From Aquimarina latercula DSM 2041 (GTDB taxonomy: Bacteria; Bacteroidota; Bacteroidia; Flavobacteriales; Flavobacteriaceae), in contig NZ_KE387187.1 in the NCBI RefSeq assembly GCF_000430645.1, positions 149,265 to 213,264 of the forward strand: a DNA stretch of 64,000 nt, written 5' to 3'. The notes under the pieces were generated by a model that was not told the DNA's origin, searched no databases, and saw only the letters and a program-made list of their open reading frames with translations. Below are positions 31,146 through 40,388 of the stretch, in pieces. A program made the position numbers and the translations under genes. The first letter of the stretch is position 1; the number at the start of each line of letters is the position of its first letter.

Positions 31146-31682
31146 ATGAAAATAATTAATAAAATAAAGACAAAACCAAAAAAAAGGGGATTTGAAACAA
31201 TAAAATCCTTCCAATCTATTTACGATATTAAAATAAACAGTTTAGATAATAAAGTTATAGATCTAGCTAATTATAAAGGTAAAAAGATATTATTTGTTAA
31301 TGTAGCTTCTAAATGCGGTTTTACAAAGCAGTACAAGGATTTACAAAAACTATACAATCTGTACCCGGATAAACTTATGATAATTGGGTCTCCTTGTAAT
31401 CAATTTAGTCAACAAGAACCAGGAAACGCTTCTGAAATTCAATCATTTTGTGAACGTAATTATGGAGTAACATTCATAATGACGCAAAAAATTGATGTAA
31501 AAGGAATTAATCAACATCCATTATACGAATGGTTAACTAGTAAACAAAAAAACAACAAGAAAAGCTCAAGCGTGAAATGGAATTTTCAAAAATACTTAAT
31601 TGATGAAAAAGGTGAACTAATTGATTACTATTATTCTATAACAAGTCCAATAAGTTCTAAAATCACAAAGCATTTAAGATAA
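31146..31682 (+). CDS. Glutathione peroxidase-family thiol peroxidase
   Basis: This 178-residue peroxidase has the peroxidatic Cys in NVASKCGFTKQY near residue 58, then GSPCNQFSQQEPGN near residue 88 (with the second family Cys and the catalytic Gln), and VKWNFQKYLID near residue 148 (catalytic Trp-Asn). Cys-type members usually reduce hydroperoxides with thioredoxin rather than glutathione. A basic N-terminal extension (MKIINKIKTKPKKRG) lacks a hydrophobic stretch, so it is cytoplasmic. It follows the PTPS-like gene by 40 bp. Confidence 0.9.
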   Translation: MKIINKIKTKPKKRGFETIKSFQSIYDIKINSLDNKVIDLANYKGKKILFVNVASKCGFTKQYKDLQKLYNLYPDKLMIIGSPCNQFSQQEPGNASEIQSFCERNYGVTFIMTQKIDVKGINQHPLYEWLTSKQKNNKKSSSVKWNFQKYLIDEKGELIDYYYSITSPISSKITKHLR

Positions 31683-31768
31683 TTATTAATATTTATTAAA
31701 TTCAAATTTTTGATTTACATTTTCTTGTACCTTCTTAGCGATAAGGAATAATTCTTTAAAAATAGGCC

Positions 31769-33598
31769 CTATTCTTTTATTGCTTTTTTAAATGCATCTA
31801 TACCACCTACTATAGGAACCGTAATAGATGTTTCATCTAGATCAATAGTAAGTTCAGTCCCAGGTTTTGGTAATAGTGTAAACTTACTATCACTAGAAAA
31901 AATCATTAATCCAATTTGTTGTCCTTTTTTAATTACCTGATCATCTGGTTGTAAATCAAAAGACAGTTCATAGAATGAACCTGGTTTTAGCGGTTTGCTT
32001 TCTGTTAACGATTTATGATTTTGTGGATCAGCCCAACCACGAGTAATTATATTATCCGTGATTTTTTTCGCATTCTTTTCCCAAGGTAAAGAGACTAACC
32101 AAACCGAAAGATTAGCCGCAGGTTTGCTACTAGCAAGTTTTACAGTTACTTTAGCAATTCCTGATATGTGAATATCTTCTGTTAGTACCGGAGTTGAATA
32201 TAGCAAACGATGGTTAGATTCTTTTAATATCGCTAACGAATCACCTGAAAAAGTATAGTCATCGATCAATTTTTCTACACCTAGTTTAGTTGGTTTTTTA
32301 ATACTTAACAACCCAACTTCTAATCCTCCAATATTGGGAAAAAGAGCCACATCTGATGCATCCGGATTAGGATATTCTTTATAGGCAACCGGATGCTCTC
32401 GAGAATCGTTTTCTCTAACAATCCAAGCACGAGCATCTTTTTCTACTCCATTTTCTATTCCGTGCAAGTATCTTGTAAACCATCTATTCATTATTCTAAT
32501 TGGAGGAGGACCTCCATGACCATTTTGATGATAATAAATCTGAGATGGAATACCCATTTCTTTAGCTTTCCTATATATCCTATAACTATGTTCTGGCATT
32601 ACATTCCAATCATTAAATCCATGAGACATCAATAATGCGGCTTTCATAGGCTTCATATCATTTAGATAATCTCTACCTGCCCAGAAATCGTTATAATCGC
32701 CTGTAATTCTATCCATTCCATTTTTCATCTCAGTATCTCGTACTGTTTTATTATTGTATGGACGTTTGGACTCATCTCCACTATGAATAAAATCATATAG
32801 TACATCTATATCCTCTCCTAAATATCCACCTGGAGAACGTACCAAACCATTAGATCTATAATAATGATAATACGAGGTATTTGGTGCAATTGGAATAATA
32901 GCTTCTAAACCTTTGACTCCAGTAGTTGCAGCTGCTAACGGAATAGTTCCGTTGTAAGAAGTTCCAGTCATCCCAACTTTTCCTGTAGACCAATATGCTT
33001 TAACTTTCTCCGTACCTTTTTTTTCAGTGTATCCATCAATGCGACCACATAACCAATCAATCACTGCTTTCGGAGCTAACGATTCGTTATCACCACCCAC
33101 GGTTGGAGCTCCTTGCGATAATCCAGTACCCGGAGAAGATGAATGAACTACAATATATCCTCTTGGAATCCATTTTTTTATATGCGAATTAGAAATAATT
33201 GGTCTTTTACCTCTACGCACTACTTCTGTATGTGTTCTTGGTTTTGGTTGTTCCCCTAATTCATGATGTACATCCCAAAACAATCCATCTATGTCGGCAG
33301 CAACACCCGCAAAATATGGACTAGAAACATAAATAACAGGTAGCTTCAATCCTTCTGTTTCTGTTTGATACGGACGTGTCACAGATACGTGCATTCTATC
33401 CAATATTCCATCACCATCTGTATCAAATTCTGTAGGCACCCATAGATCGTGACGAATCCATTTAGCAGGTGTATTAAAAGCTTCTACTATTTGCGCTTCG
33501 CCATCCTTAAACAAAGGAACTGCTTTTTCTTGTGCGTTTATGAGTGTTACTAAGAATAGAACCAATATAAGAAAACGAGTATTATTTTTATAAGCCAT
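31769..33598 (-). CDS. Exported CocE/NonD-family (S15 peptidase-like) hydrolase
   Basis: This 609-residue protein has a signal peptide (FLILVLFLVTLINAQ). The alpha/beta-hydrolase domain has the nucleophile in GMTGTSYNGTIPLA near residue 213, the Asp in HGFNDWNV, and the His in QNGHGGPP. The C-terminal third is the jelly-roll typical of X-Pro dipeptidyl-peptidases and cocaine-esterase-like enzymes. It would be an exported serine hydrolase acting on an ester, amide or Xaa-Pro peptide. It sits at the far end of the carrageenan catabolic operon, 238 bp after GH127, so it may be a separate unit; an esterase role on algal glycan is speculative. Confidence 0.85.
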   Translation of the reverse strand: MAYKNNTRFLILVLFLVTLINAQEKAVPLFKDGEAQIVEAFNTPAKWIRHDLWVPTEFDTDGDGILDRMHVSVTRPYQTETEGLKLPVIYVSSPYFAGVAADIDGLFWDVHHELGEQPKPRTHTEVVRRGKRPIISNSHIKKWIPRGYIVVHSSSPGTGLSQGAPTVGGDNESLAPKAVIDWLCGRIDGYTEKKGTEKVKAYWSTGKVGMTGTSYNGTIPLAAATTGVKGLEAIIPIAPNTSYYHYYRSNGLVRSPGGYLGEDIDVLYDFIHSGDESKRPYNNKTVRDTEMKNGMDRITGDYNDFWAGRDYLNDMKPMKAALLMSHGFNDWNVMPEHSYRIYRKAKEMGIPSQIYYHQNGHGGPPPIRIMNRWFTRYLHGIENGVEKDARAWIVRENDSREHPVAYKEYPNPDASDVALFPNIGGLEVGLLSIKKPTKLGVEKLIDDYTFSGDSLAILKESNHRLLYSTPVLTEDIHISGIAKVTVKLASSKPAANLSVWLVSLPWEKNAKKITDNIITRGWADPQNHKSLTESKPLKPGSFYELSFDLQPDDQVIKKGQQIGLMIFSSDSKFTLLPKPGTELTIDLDETSITVPIVGGIDAFKKAIKE

Positions 33599-33836
33599 TA
33601 TAATTGAGATTTGTTACTACAATCATCTTTAGTTAGATGTCAAGCTTTACCAAACTAAATTGGTAATCTGCCTTTTGTGTATAACAAATATAGAATAGAA
33701 ATATGATTTTTTGAGGAGAATCAATTGTTCTATTTTAAAAAAGCCTACAATTGCATTGTCGACTTTTCAATTCTCATGAACTAAACCCCTATAGTTCACG
33801 TTAAAATGTAGAATATATTCTGCAATAATCTATGAT

Positions 33837-35828
33837 CTAGCCCCAAACTACTGGCATAAACACAGTCATTTCTGCCTGTCCTCTGTTACTCCAGGCAAAA
33901 TAGGGAACAAGTTGTGTTTTATATGTATTCCAATTTGGTCTTTTTACTACATTATAAATATCTGTTGATTTATCTGAGCGAATCAAAATTTCACCTTCTA
34001 TAGTTGTTACTCCTCCCAAGAGGTCTTCTCTATGATTTACTTTAAAATCTTCACTGCCTTTTATATAAACATCCAAAATACTAGTATTCTTAGGCAGATC
34101 AGGAGATTCTATACAATAAACTATCGGACCTCTTTTTATCGCTATTTGATTACGAACTTCTTCAATACGTGGATGGCCTTCTACAAAAGTGATCTCCATT
34201 GGCATATCCAAAACGATCACATCACCTGTTTTCCATGAACGATTTACAACTGCATATTTTCCAGGATTAATATCTATAACTACTGCTTCCTCGTTAACTT
34301 TCAAAGTACTTCCAGTTGCCCAAATAGGAATTCTTATTTTTATTTCAAAATCAGCTTTCTTACATTCTTCGACTGTAATTTTCACAATACCTTTCCATGG
34401 GTACTCTGTATCTTGTCTCAGTTTAATCTTGGAGCCATCAATCATTACAGTATCCAAATGATTTCCTCCGAATAAGTTTACCGATACTCCATTATCTGTA
34501 AGACTGTAGGCCCATCCAGAAAGTTTTGCTAGTGTCCTTACTAAATTCGGAGGACAACAAAAACAATCTAAGTATGGTTTTCTATATGGAGTTTCTGTGA
34601 TATTCTCATGTGCTTGATAATCTCTAGTATTATCAATCATACGTAGTGGATTCGCATAAAAATAATCTTTACCTTCTATGCCTATCCCTGATAACGCGCT
34701 ATTATATAAAACTAACTCGATAATATCAGCATATTTCGATGCTCCATGAATTTGTAGCATTCGATAACTGAACATGGCGTTACAGAGATTGGCACAGGTT
34801 TCATTATATGCAGTCATATTAGGCATCATATATTCATCGATAAAACCTTCTTCAATCATATCTAAATTGGTAGAAGCTCCATAATGCGCTTGACCAACAG
34901 CTCCAGTAACATACATTTTTTTTCCAGTCACATTTTCCCATAACCTATCCAACGCATCTATTAAAGCTTTTTCTCCAGTTTCGGCATATACATCTGCAGC
35001 TCCAACATAATAATACAATGCAAGAACAGCATGACCCACAGCTTCTGTAGCCTCTCTTAAGGGTGTTCTTTCTTGCACCATATCTCCAATAGGATACCCT
35101 TCGGTAGTAGCATGATGTTCTACTTCGTATTTTCCTCTATTATCAATAAAGCGTTCCGCTAAGCTCAAGTATTTTTTATCTTTAGTAATCCTATACAGTT
35201 CTACCAATCCCATTATCTGTGTTTGGTTAAACCCAAAACGCCCATAATGCTTTGTTTCTGGCATAAAAATAGTGTACAACAGATCTGCTTGTTTAATAGC
35301 TATATCTAATAAACTTCTTTGTTTAGTTGCTTTAAAATGAACACAAGCACTTATCAAAAGATGACCTATATTATACATCTCATGATACTTTCTGTTTTCG
35401 AATCGATCGACTCCATCGGTAGTTTGTACATACGTATGGATATATCCGTCCTCTTCTTGTGCATTGCCAATGATCCTAATATATTTATCCAATTTTTCTA
35501 ATAGCTTAGGATCTTTTGTTTTAGCATACACGTAAGCTTCCGCCTCTAAAAATTTGTAGAAATCTCCATCATGCCAGAACATTCCTTGGTGTTTTCCTGT
35601 TTTTTCTCCTCCCGCTATTTTAAAATTATTCAATGCATGACCAATATCTCCACATAATACCTCTCCCATATATGGCAGCATTGTCTCATACAATTTATCA
35701 AACTTACTACCCCAGAAACCGTCCGTCCATTCACAATCTGTTACTTCTAAGGCTCTCATTTTGTAAAATGGGCTTTCCACAGATTTTAATTCATTTCTTT
35801 TCTCTATTTCCAAATCAATATTCATCAT
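33837..35828 (-). CDS. GH127-family glycoside hydrolase (DUF1680)
   Basis: This 663-residue protein has the GH127 (alpha/alpha)6 domain and metal-dependent active-site pattern: AYNETCANLCNAMF (Glu and Cys) near residue 343, and LDCFCCPPNLVRTLAKL near residue 415. Founding members are beta-L-arabinofuranosidases, but GH127-like enzymes in carrageenan loci have been shown to release 3,6-anhydro-D-galactose, which is the better guess here. No signal peptide, so it acts on imported neocarrabiose-type oligosaccharides in the cytoplasm, feeding the adjacent anhydrogalactose pathway. It follows the sulfatase gene by 50 bp. Confidence 0.87.
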   Translation of the reverse strand: MMNIDLEIEKRNELKSVESPFYKMRALEVTDCEWTDGFWGSKFDKLYETMLPYMGEVLCGDIGHALNNFKIAGGEKTGKHQGMFWHDGDFYKFLEAEAYVYAKTKDPKLLEKLDKYIRIIGNAQEEDGYIHTYVQTTDGVDRFENRKYHEMYNIGHLLISACVHFKATKQRSLLDIAIKQADLLYTIFMPETKHYGRFGFNQTQIMGLVELYRITKDKKYLSLAERFIDNRGKYEVEHHATTEGYPIGDMVQERTPLREATEAVGHAVLALYYYVGAADVYAETGEKALIDALDRLWENVTGKKMYVTGAVGQAHYGASTNLDMIEEGFIDEYMMPNMTAYNETCANLCNAMFSYRMLQIHGASKYADIIELVLYNSALSGIGIEGKDYFYANPLRMIDNTRDYQAHENITETPYRKPYLDCFCCPPNLVRTLAKLSGWAYSLTDNGVSVNLFGGNHLDTVMIDGSKIKLRQDTEYPWKGIVKITVEECKKADFEIKIRIPIWATGSTLKVNEEAVVIDINPGKYAVVNRSWKTGDVIVLDMPMEITFVEGHPRIEEVRNQIAIKRGPIVYCIESPDLPKNTSILDVYIKGSEDFKVNHREDLLGGVTTIEGEILIRSDKSTDIYNVVKRPNWNTYKTQLVPYFAWSNRGQAEMTVFMPVVWG

Positions 35829-35878
35829 TGTAAGGTTTATACTTTATTAAGTTGGTTTAATCTACTAGTAATTAGATG

Positions 35879-37363
35879 TTAATTCAGTTTAAAAGTTTCT
35901 TCAAACTTTGGCATTTTCATTTTATACCAATTTTCTTCTGTTTCTTCATTATGAAACCATTCGGGAACTATATGCGTTTTTGCCCATTCATTTGATTCTT
36001 GAATCATTTTTTCTAGAATTTCAGGATGCTTATTACTTATATCATTCTCTTCCCCAATATCCTTTTCTATATCATATAATTTCCAAGGAACACGTTCAGG
36101 TTTGTATGCTTTCCAATGATCTAAACGAACTCCTACCTCATTACTTGTTTTCCGATGTCTAAGTGTTAAAATAGGTGCTCCTTTTCTAGGGTTTCTCCCT
36201 ACAGTAAGATCACTCCAGATATCTTTTCCATCCACTATTTTATGATCAGGCAATTCTACTTCGGCTAATCCTGCGAACGTAGGATAAAAGTCTAACGCAG
36301 ATACTGGATAGTCAAAAGTCTCACCTTTTGGTATTTTTTTTGGCCAATGAAAAAACATAGGAACCCGGATTCCTCCTTCGGAGGTATTTCCTTTTCTTCC
36401 TCTTAACGGAAAATTGTTTCCACCTTGATCTGTTCTACCTCCATTATCACTTAAGAAAACAATAAGTGTATTTTCTAACTGTCCTGTTTTTTCCAAAGTA
36501 TTTACTAGTTGTCCTACTCCTCTATCCACTGCATGTACCATGGCAGCATAGGTTTTTCTTTTTTCATCTCCAATATGAGCATACATTTTCAAATCTTCTT
36601 CTTTAGCTTCTAAAGGAGTATGTGGAGCATTATAAGAAAGATACAGAAAGAAAGGAGATTCTTTCTCTGAAGCTTTATCAATAAATTTTGATGCTTCGTG
36701 TGACAGTGCATCCGTGATATACTCATTTTCATCAACTTCGGCTCCATTATATTCTAAGGGAGTAATATAATCCCAAATTTCTGTATTACCAGCGTCCTTC
36801 TGTTCCTGATATGCTGCTTTAAATTGCTCTGGAAAATAATTATGCCCACCTCCTAAAAAACCATAAAAATCATCAAACCCCCTATTATTAGGATGATATT
36901 TACTTATAGTTCCAAGATGCCATTTACCAATAGCCCCTGTATAATATCCCGCTTGCTGAAGTATTTTACTAATAAAAGTTTCCTGCAAAGAAATCCCTTT
37001 TCCCGCATTATTATGTGCTCTTGGTAAATTATACTGAGAACCTATTTGATGTGGATATCTTCCTGTCATTAATGCTGCTCTACTAGGACCGCAAAAAGGA
37101 TGTGCTACATATGCTGATGAAAAAATGATTCCATTACCTGCCAAAGCATCTAATTCAGGTGTTTTAATATCTTCAGAACCATTGAATCCTACATCAGCAT
37201 ACCCAAGATCATCACATAGAATTAATACAATATTAGGTCGATCACTTTTGGATGATTCTGTAATATTTTGATTCTTAACCTCAACCGGCACGCTTCTTTT
37301 ACATGAAGTATTCCATGTTATGATCCCTAAACAAATTAAGATCTTATATATATTAGAATTCAT
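35879..37363 (-). CDS. S1-type sulfatase, lipoprotein
   Basis: This 494-residue formylglycine sulfatase has a lipoprotein signal (LICLGIITWNTSC), the metal site NIVLILCDDLGYADVGFNG and the CxPSR signature HPFCGPSRAALMTGRYPHQIG near residue 95, where Cys is oxidised to formylglycine. GKWHLG and LIVFLSDNGG complete the active site. It probably removes sulfate from carrageenan oligosaccharides at the cell envelope. The subfamily could be S1_19, common in carrageenan loci. It is four bases from the aldolase gene and in the AraC-type operon. Confidence 0.92.
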   Translation of the reverse strand: MNSNIYKILICLGIITWNTSCKRSVPVEVKNQNITESSKSDRPNIVLILCDDLGYADVGFNGSEDIKTPELDALAGNGIIFSSAYVAHPFCGPSRAALMTGRYPHQIGSQYNLPRAHNNAGKGISLQETFISKILQQAGYYTGAIGKWHLGTISKYHPNNRGFDDFYGFLGGGHNYFPEQFKAAYQEQKDAGNTEIWDYITPLEYNGAEVDENEYITDALSHEASKFIDKASEKESPFFLYLSYNAPHTPLEAKEEDLKMYAHIGDEKRKTYAAMVHAVDRGVGQLVNTLEKTGQLENTLIVFLSDNGGRTDQGGNNFPLRGRKGNTSEGGIRVPMFFHWPKKIPKGETFDYPVSALDFYPTFAGLAEVELPDHKIVDGKDIWSDLTVGRNPRKGAPILTLRHRKTSNEVGVRLDHWKAYKPERVPWKLYDIEKDIGEENDISNKHPEILEKMIQESNEWAKTHIVPEWFHNEETEENWYKMKMPKFEETFKLN

Positions 37364-37367
37364 ACTA

Positions 37368-38003
37368 TTATTCTTTTATCATCTCTTTAATTTTCTTAAA
37401 ATGTCGTATTAAAAACTCCAAATCATTATGAGCAATAGCATTCTTATCAAAAAGAGAACTTCCCATCCCTACTCCTTGACATCCTATTGCAAAGAAATCT
37501 GTTATATTATTCTTTGAAACACCTCCTGTAGGCAATAATTTGATCTCATTCAAAGGCCCTTTTACATCTTTTATAAACTGAGTTCCAAGTTGAGTAGCAG
37601 GAAATACTTTAACCATATCTGCTCCTAAGCTCCATGCTTTATATATTTCTGTTGGTGTAAAGGCTCCCGGAAAAACAGGTGTTTTTTCAGCCACACAAGT
37701 GGTGATTACTTCTTCATTCATAATAGGAGTAACAATAAACTGCGCTCCTACTTGTAAAGCTTCTTCTAATTCTTTCATGGTACAAACTGTACCTGCTCCA
37801 ATATTCAATTCCGGAAAACTACTAAGCAACTCCTTAATTGTGTTAACTGCATTCGGTGAATTCATGGTGATTTCTACAGTAGAAAATCCGCTTTCTTTAT
37901 ATACAGGCATAATATTCATGACGGTATCTAAAGAGTAACCGCGAAGAATCCCAACGATAGGTGTACTTTCAAATCTTTCCCAAGAAAATTTTTGATCAAG
38001 CAT
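37368..38003 (-). CDS. dgoA: 2-keto-3-deoxy-6-phosphogalactonate aldolase
   Basis: This 211-residue class I aldolase has the KDPG-aldolase pattern: VGILRGYSLDTV, STVEITMNSPNAV with the catalytic Glu near residue 45, IGAGTVCTMKE, FIVTPIMNEEV, and the Schiff-base lysine in GADMVKVFPATQLG near residue 135. It splits 2-keto-3-deoxy-6-phosphogalactonate into pyruvate and glyceraldehyde 3-phosphate, the last step of 3,6-anhydro-D-galactose catabolism (the step called DauD in Zobellia). It overlaps the kinase gene by 8 bp. Confidence 0.88.
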   Translation of the reverse strand: MLDQKFSWERFESTPIVGILRGYSLDTVMNIMPVYKESGFSTVEITMNSPNAVNTIKELLSSFPELNIGAGTVCTMKELEEALQVGAQFIVTPIMNEEVITTCVAEKTPVFPGAFTPTEIYKAWSLGADMVKVFPATQLGTQFIKDVKGPLNEIKLLPTGGVSKNNITDFFAIGCQGVGMGSSLFDKNAIAHNDLEFLIRHFKKIKEMIKE

Positions 38004-38946
38004 AAGATTGTGCTATTTTTTTTTGCCCTATTAATAGCGCATTATCTATAATTTCTGGTTTAAAACAAGTAAATCTCTCAGATGGTAAACTAGACACTAA
38101 CGCCAGTAAATAGAGTTCTAGTAATATTCCTGAAGCTCCCAAAAAGATTTTTTGATCATTTTTCTTTAGATAAGAAAGCTCACTGCCAATAACCAGTCCG
38201 GAGAGAAAATAAAAATTCATTTCTTTTGAAGTACTCTTCAATATATCATTGCCCCTAATTGAAAAAAGCGATGTCATAAATTCATCGTTTATTCCTTTTT
38301 GTACTCCTTCTAGAAAAATCCCAGAAAACTTTGGATCCCATTCTCCGTTTTTTACGGATAATGATAATAAACCTGTTGTACTTAAAATTTCAAAAAGCTC
38401 TCCGCTCATGAAAGTGGAAAAATTGATAATATCATCTCCAGAAAATCTAATATGTTTCGAATGCGTTCCTGGTAATATAATAACCCCTTCAGACGCATCT
38501 GATATATGATCTATAATTCCAATTGCCTGAGTTTCTTCTCCTCTCATGATATCCGATTCTGTTCGAATTCCAGATATTAATAATGTTTGGATCTTATCAT
38601 CTAATGAAAACAAAGAACAATTGATATTCGTTCCATTAAATGATTGCGGAACTGATGCATATGGTAACTCTTTCATTCCTATAGAGGAAGTTATCATTCC
38701 AGAAGCTATAATCAATATATTATCCTTAGGTAAGTCAGTCAAGATATTTAACTGATGTAATAGATAATTTTTAAAAAAATCTTCTTTAGATAATTCTTTT
38801 TGCCCGAGATATTGCTGATACAATTTGCTAACTCCTAAATTTGTCTTGTGCTCTTGGATTATTGTTAAATCTTTTGAATCCACCAATCTTATTCTAAAAT
38901 TAGAGGTACCCCAATCACAGCTTACAAATTGTTCTGGTAAATTCAT
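37996..38946 (-). CDS. dgoK: 2-keto-3-deoxy-galactonate kinase
   Basis: This 316-residue sugar-acid kinase matches the DgoK pattern: CDWGTSNFRIRLV at the start, SGMITSSIGMKELPYASVP, DIMRGEETQAIG near residue 127, VIILPGTHSKHI and INFSTFMSGELFEIL. It phosphorylates 2-keto-3-deoxygalactonate with ATP, the third step from 3,6-anhydro-D-galactose (DauC in Zobellia). It starts 2 bp after the aldehyde dehydrogenase and overlaps the aldolase, consistent with one transcript. Confidence 0.9.
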   Translation of the reverse strand: MNLPEQFVSCDWGTSNFRIRLVDSKDLTIIQEHKTNLGVSKLYQQYLGQKELSKEDFFKNYLLHQLNILTDLPKDNILIIASGMITSSIGMKELPYASVPQSFNGTNINCSLFSLDDKIQTLLISGIRTESDIMRGEETQAIGIIDHISDASEGVIILPGTHSKHIRFSGDDIINFSTFMSGELFEILSTTGLLSLSVKNGEWDPKFSGIFLEGVQKGINDEFMTSLFSIRGNDILKSTSKEMNFYFLSGLVIGSELSYLKKNDQKIFLGASGILLELYLLALVSSLPSERFTCFKPEIIDNALLIGQKKIAQSYA

Positions 38947-38948
38947 TT

Positions 38949-40388
38949 TTATAACTGTTTGGTGACTCTTTTTCTAATCAAATAATCATCTAGTGCAAAT
39001 ACAGAACAATCGACTCCGATTCCACTATTTTTTATTCCTCCATGAGGAAGGTAAATATCATACTTGAATCCATTTAGATGCACTTCTCCAAATTCCAGTT
39101 CTTCGGTGAATTGACGCAGTGTATCCTCATTAGATGAGTATACATATGAAGCAAGACCTACATCCACACTATTGGCCAATGCAATACTCTCTTTTATTGA
39201 AGAAAAAGAAGTAATAAATGCTACTGGCCCAAAAATCTCTTGTTGTAATATTTTTGCTTCATTATTTTCAAAAGCTATAACTGTAGGTTCATAATAGTAA
39301 CCATCTCTTTCTACTCTATCGCCTCCATATAATAATTCACCACCCTCTTCTCGAGCCACTTTTACTATATCGCCAACCTTTTTTAGAGACTGCTTATTCG
39401 CTAAAGGTCCCATTAAAATTGCAACCCCTTCATCTTTACCATAACCAATTCCTATTTCTTTAACTTGCTGAACAAACTTCTTGACAAATTTTTCAAAAAC
39501 AGCATCTTCGATATAAAATCTATTGGGAGCTACACATACCTGCCCACTATTGCCAAATTTTAAGGCTACTCCATCGGATACCGCTTTATCAATATCAGCA
39601 TCTCCAAACACTACAAAAGGAGCATTACCACCACACTCCATACTGAAGCGCTTTATAGATGTTTTGCTACTTTGTTCCATTAATTTCTGAGCTGTTTCCG
39701 TAGAACCAATCATCGTAATTAATTTGGGGGTAGTACTCTCACACAATGGAATCCCAACATCCTCTACATCACCGCATATGACATTAATAACCCCTTTTGG
39801 GAAATCAATTTCTTCGCAAATTTCTCCAATCATGTATGCTGAGAGTGGTGAAAACTCAGAAGGTTTTAAAATAATACTGCATCCAGCAGCTAATGCTGGC
39901 CCCAGTTTAAACCCTAAATTCAATAATGGAAAATTATACGCTAAAAAAGCAACTACAACTCCTACGGGTTGGTGAATTACTTTATGTGCATGAGTACCTT
40001 CTTTATCAGCAATTGGAATATCAATTTTATTCTTAATCTCTTCTGAGTAGAACGCTAGAGAGTTCGTAATACTAGTAATATCTTCCTCAGAACCCTTCCA
40101 ACTTTTGCCCATTTCGTACATCATCATCTCTCTAAGAATCTCTGACTTTTCTAAGATCTTATCACGTAATTTTAAAATCCATTCTTCGCGATCTTCAACT
40201 AACAATTTAGACCAATACACAAATCCTTTTTGAGCAGCCTCTATAGTTTTTAAAGTATCCTCTTTTGTTGCCCAACTTAAGGTAGCTACAGTAGTTTCAT
40301 CTAAAGGAGAAACTACATCAAAACATTTATTCCCTTCAGCATTGATAAGTTCTCCGTTGATATATAATTTTTTATGTCCAAAGTCCAT
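38949..40388 (-). CDS. Aldehyde dehydrogenase, probable 3,6-anhydro-D-galactose dehydrogenase
   Basis: This 479-residue NAD(P)-dependent aldehyde dehydrogenase has the catalytic Glu in FSMECGGNAPFVVFGDAD near residue 249, the catalytic Cys in NSGQVCVAPNRF near residue 284, and EIFGPVAFI near residue 385. In this position it should oxidise 3,6-anhydro-D-galactose to 3,6-anhydro-D-galactonate (DauA function); the specific substrate is inferred from the neighbouring cycloisomerase, kinase and aldolase. It overlaps the cycloisomerase gene by 17 bp. Confidence 0.88.
   Translation of the reverse strand: MDFGHKKLYINGELINAEGNKCFDVVSPLDETTVATLSWATKEDTLKTIEAAQKGFVYWSKLLVEDREEWILKLRDKILEKSEILREMMMYEMGKSWKGSEEDITSITNSLAFYSEEIKNKIDIPIADKEGTHAHKVIHQPVGVVVAFLAYNFPLLNLGFKLGPALAAGCSIILKPSEFSPLSAYMIGEICEEIDFPKGVINVICGDVEDVGIPLCESTTPKLITMIGSTETAQKLMEQSSKTSIKRFSMECGGNAPFVVFGDADIDKAVSDGVALKFGNSGQVCVAPNRFYIEDAVFEKFVKKFVQQVKEIGIGYGKDEGVAILMGPLANKQSLKKVGDIVKVAREEGGELLYGGDRVERDGYYYEPTVIAFENNEAKILQQEIFGPVAFITSFSSIKESIALANSVDVGLASYVYSSNEDTLRQFTEELEFGEVHLNGFKYDIYLPHGGIKNSGIGVDCSVFALDDYLIRKRVTKQL

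Noticed and set aside
31683..31768. A minus-strand frame reading PIFKELFLIAKKVQENVNQKFEFNKY after the S15 hydrolase
   Set aside because: It looks protein-like but has no start codon and is not in frame with the preceding gene. It could be a gene remnant or chance and cannot be decided from this sequence.
33777..33798. TGAACTA/TAGTTCA inverted repeat upstream of the S15 hydrolase
   Set aside because: The stem is short and no T-tract follows. It was not counted as a terminator, and no second copy suggests an operator.
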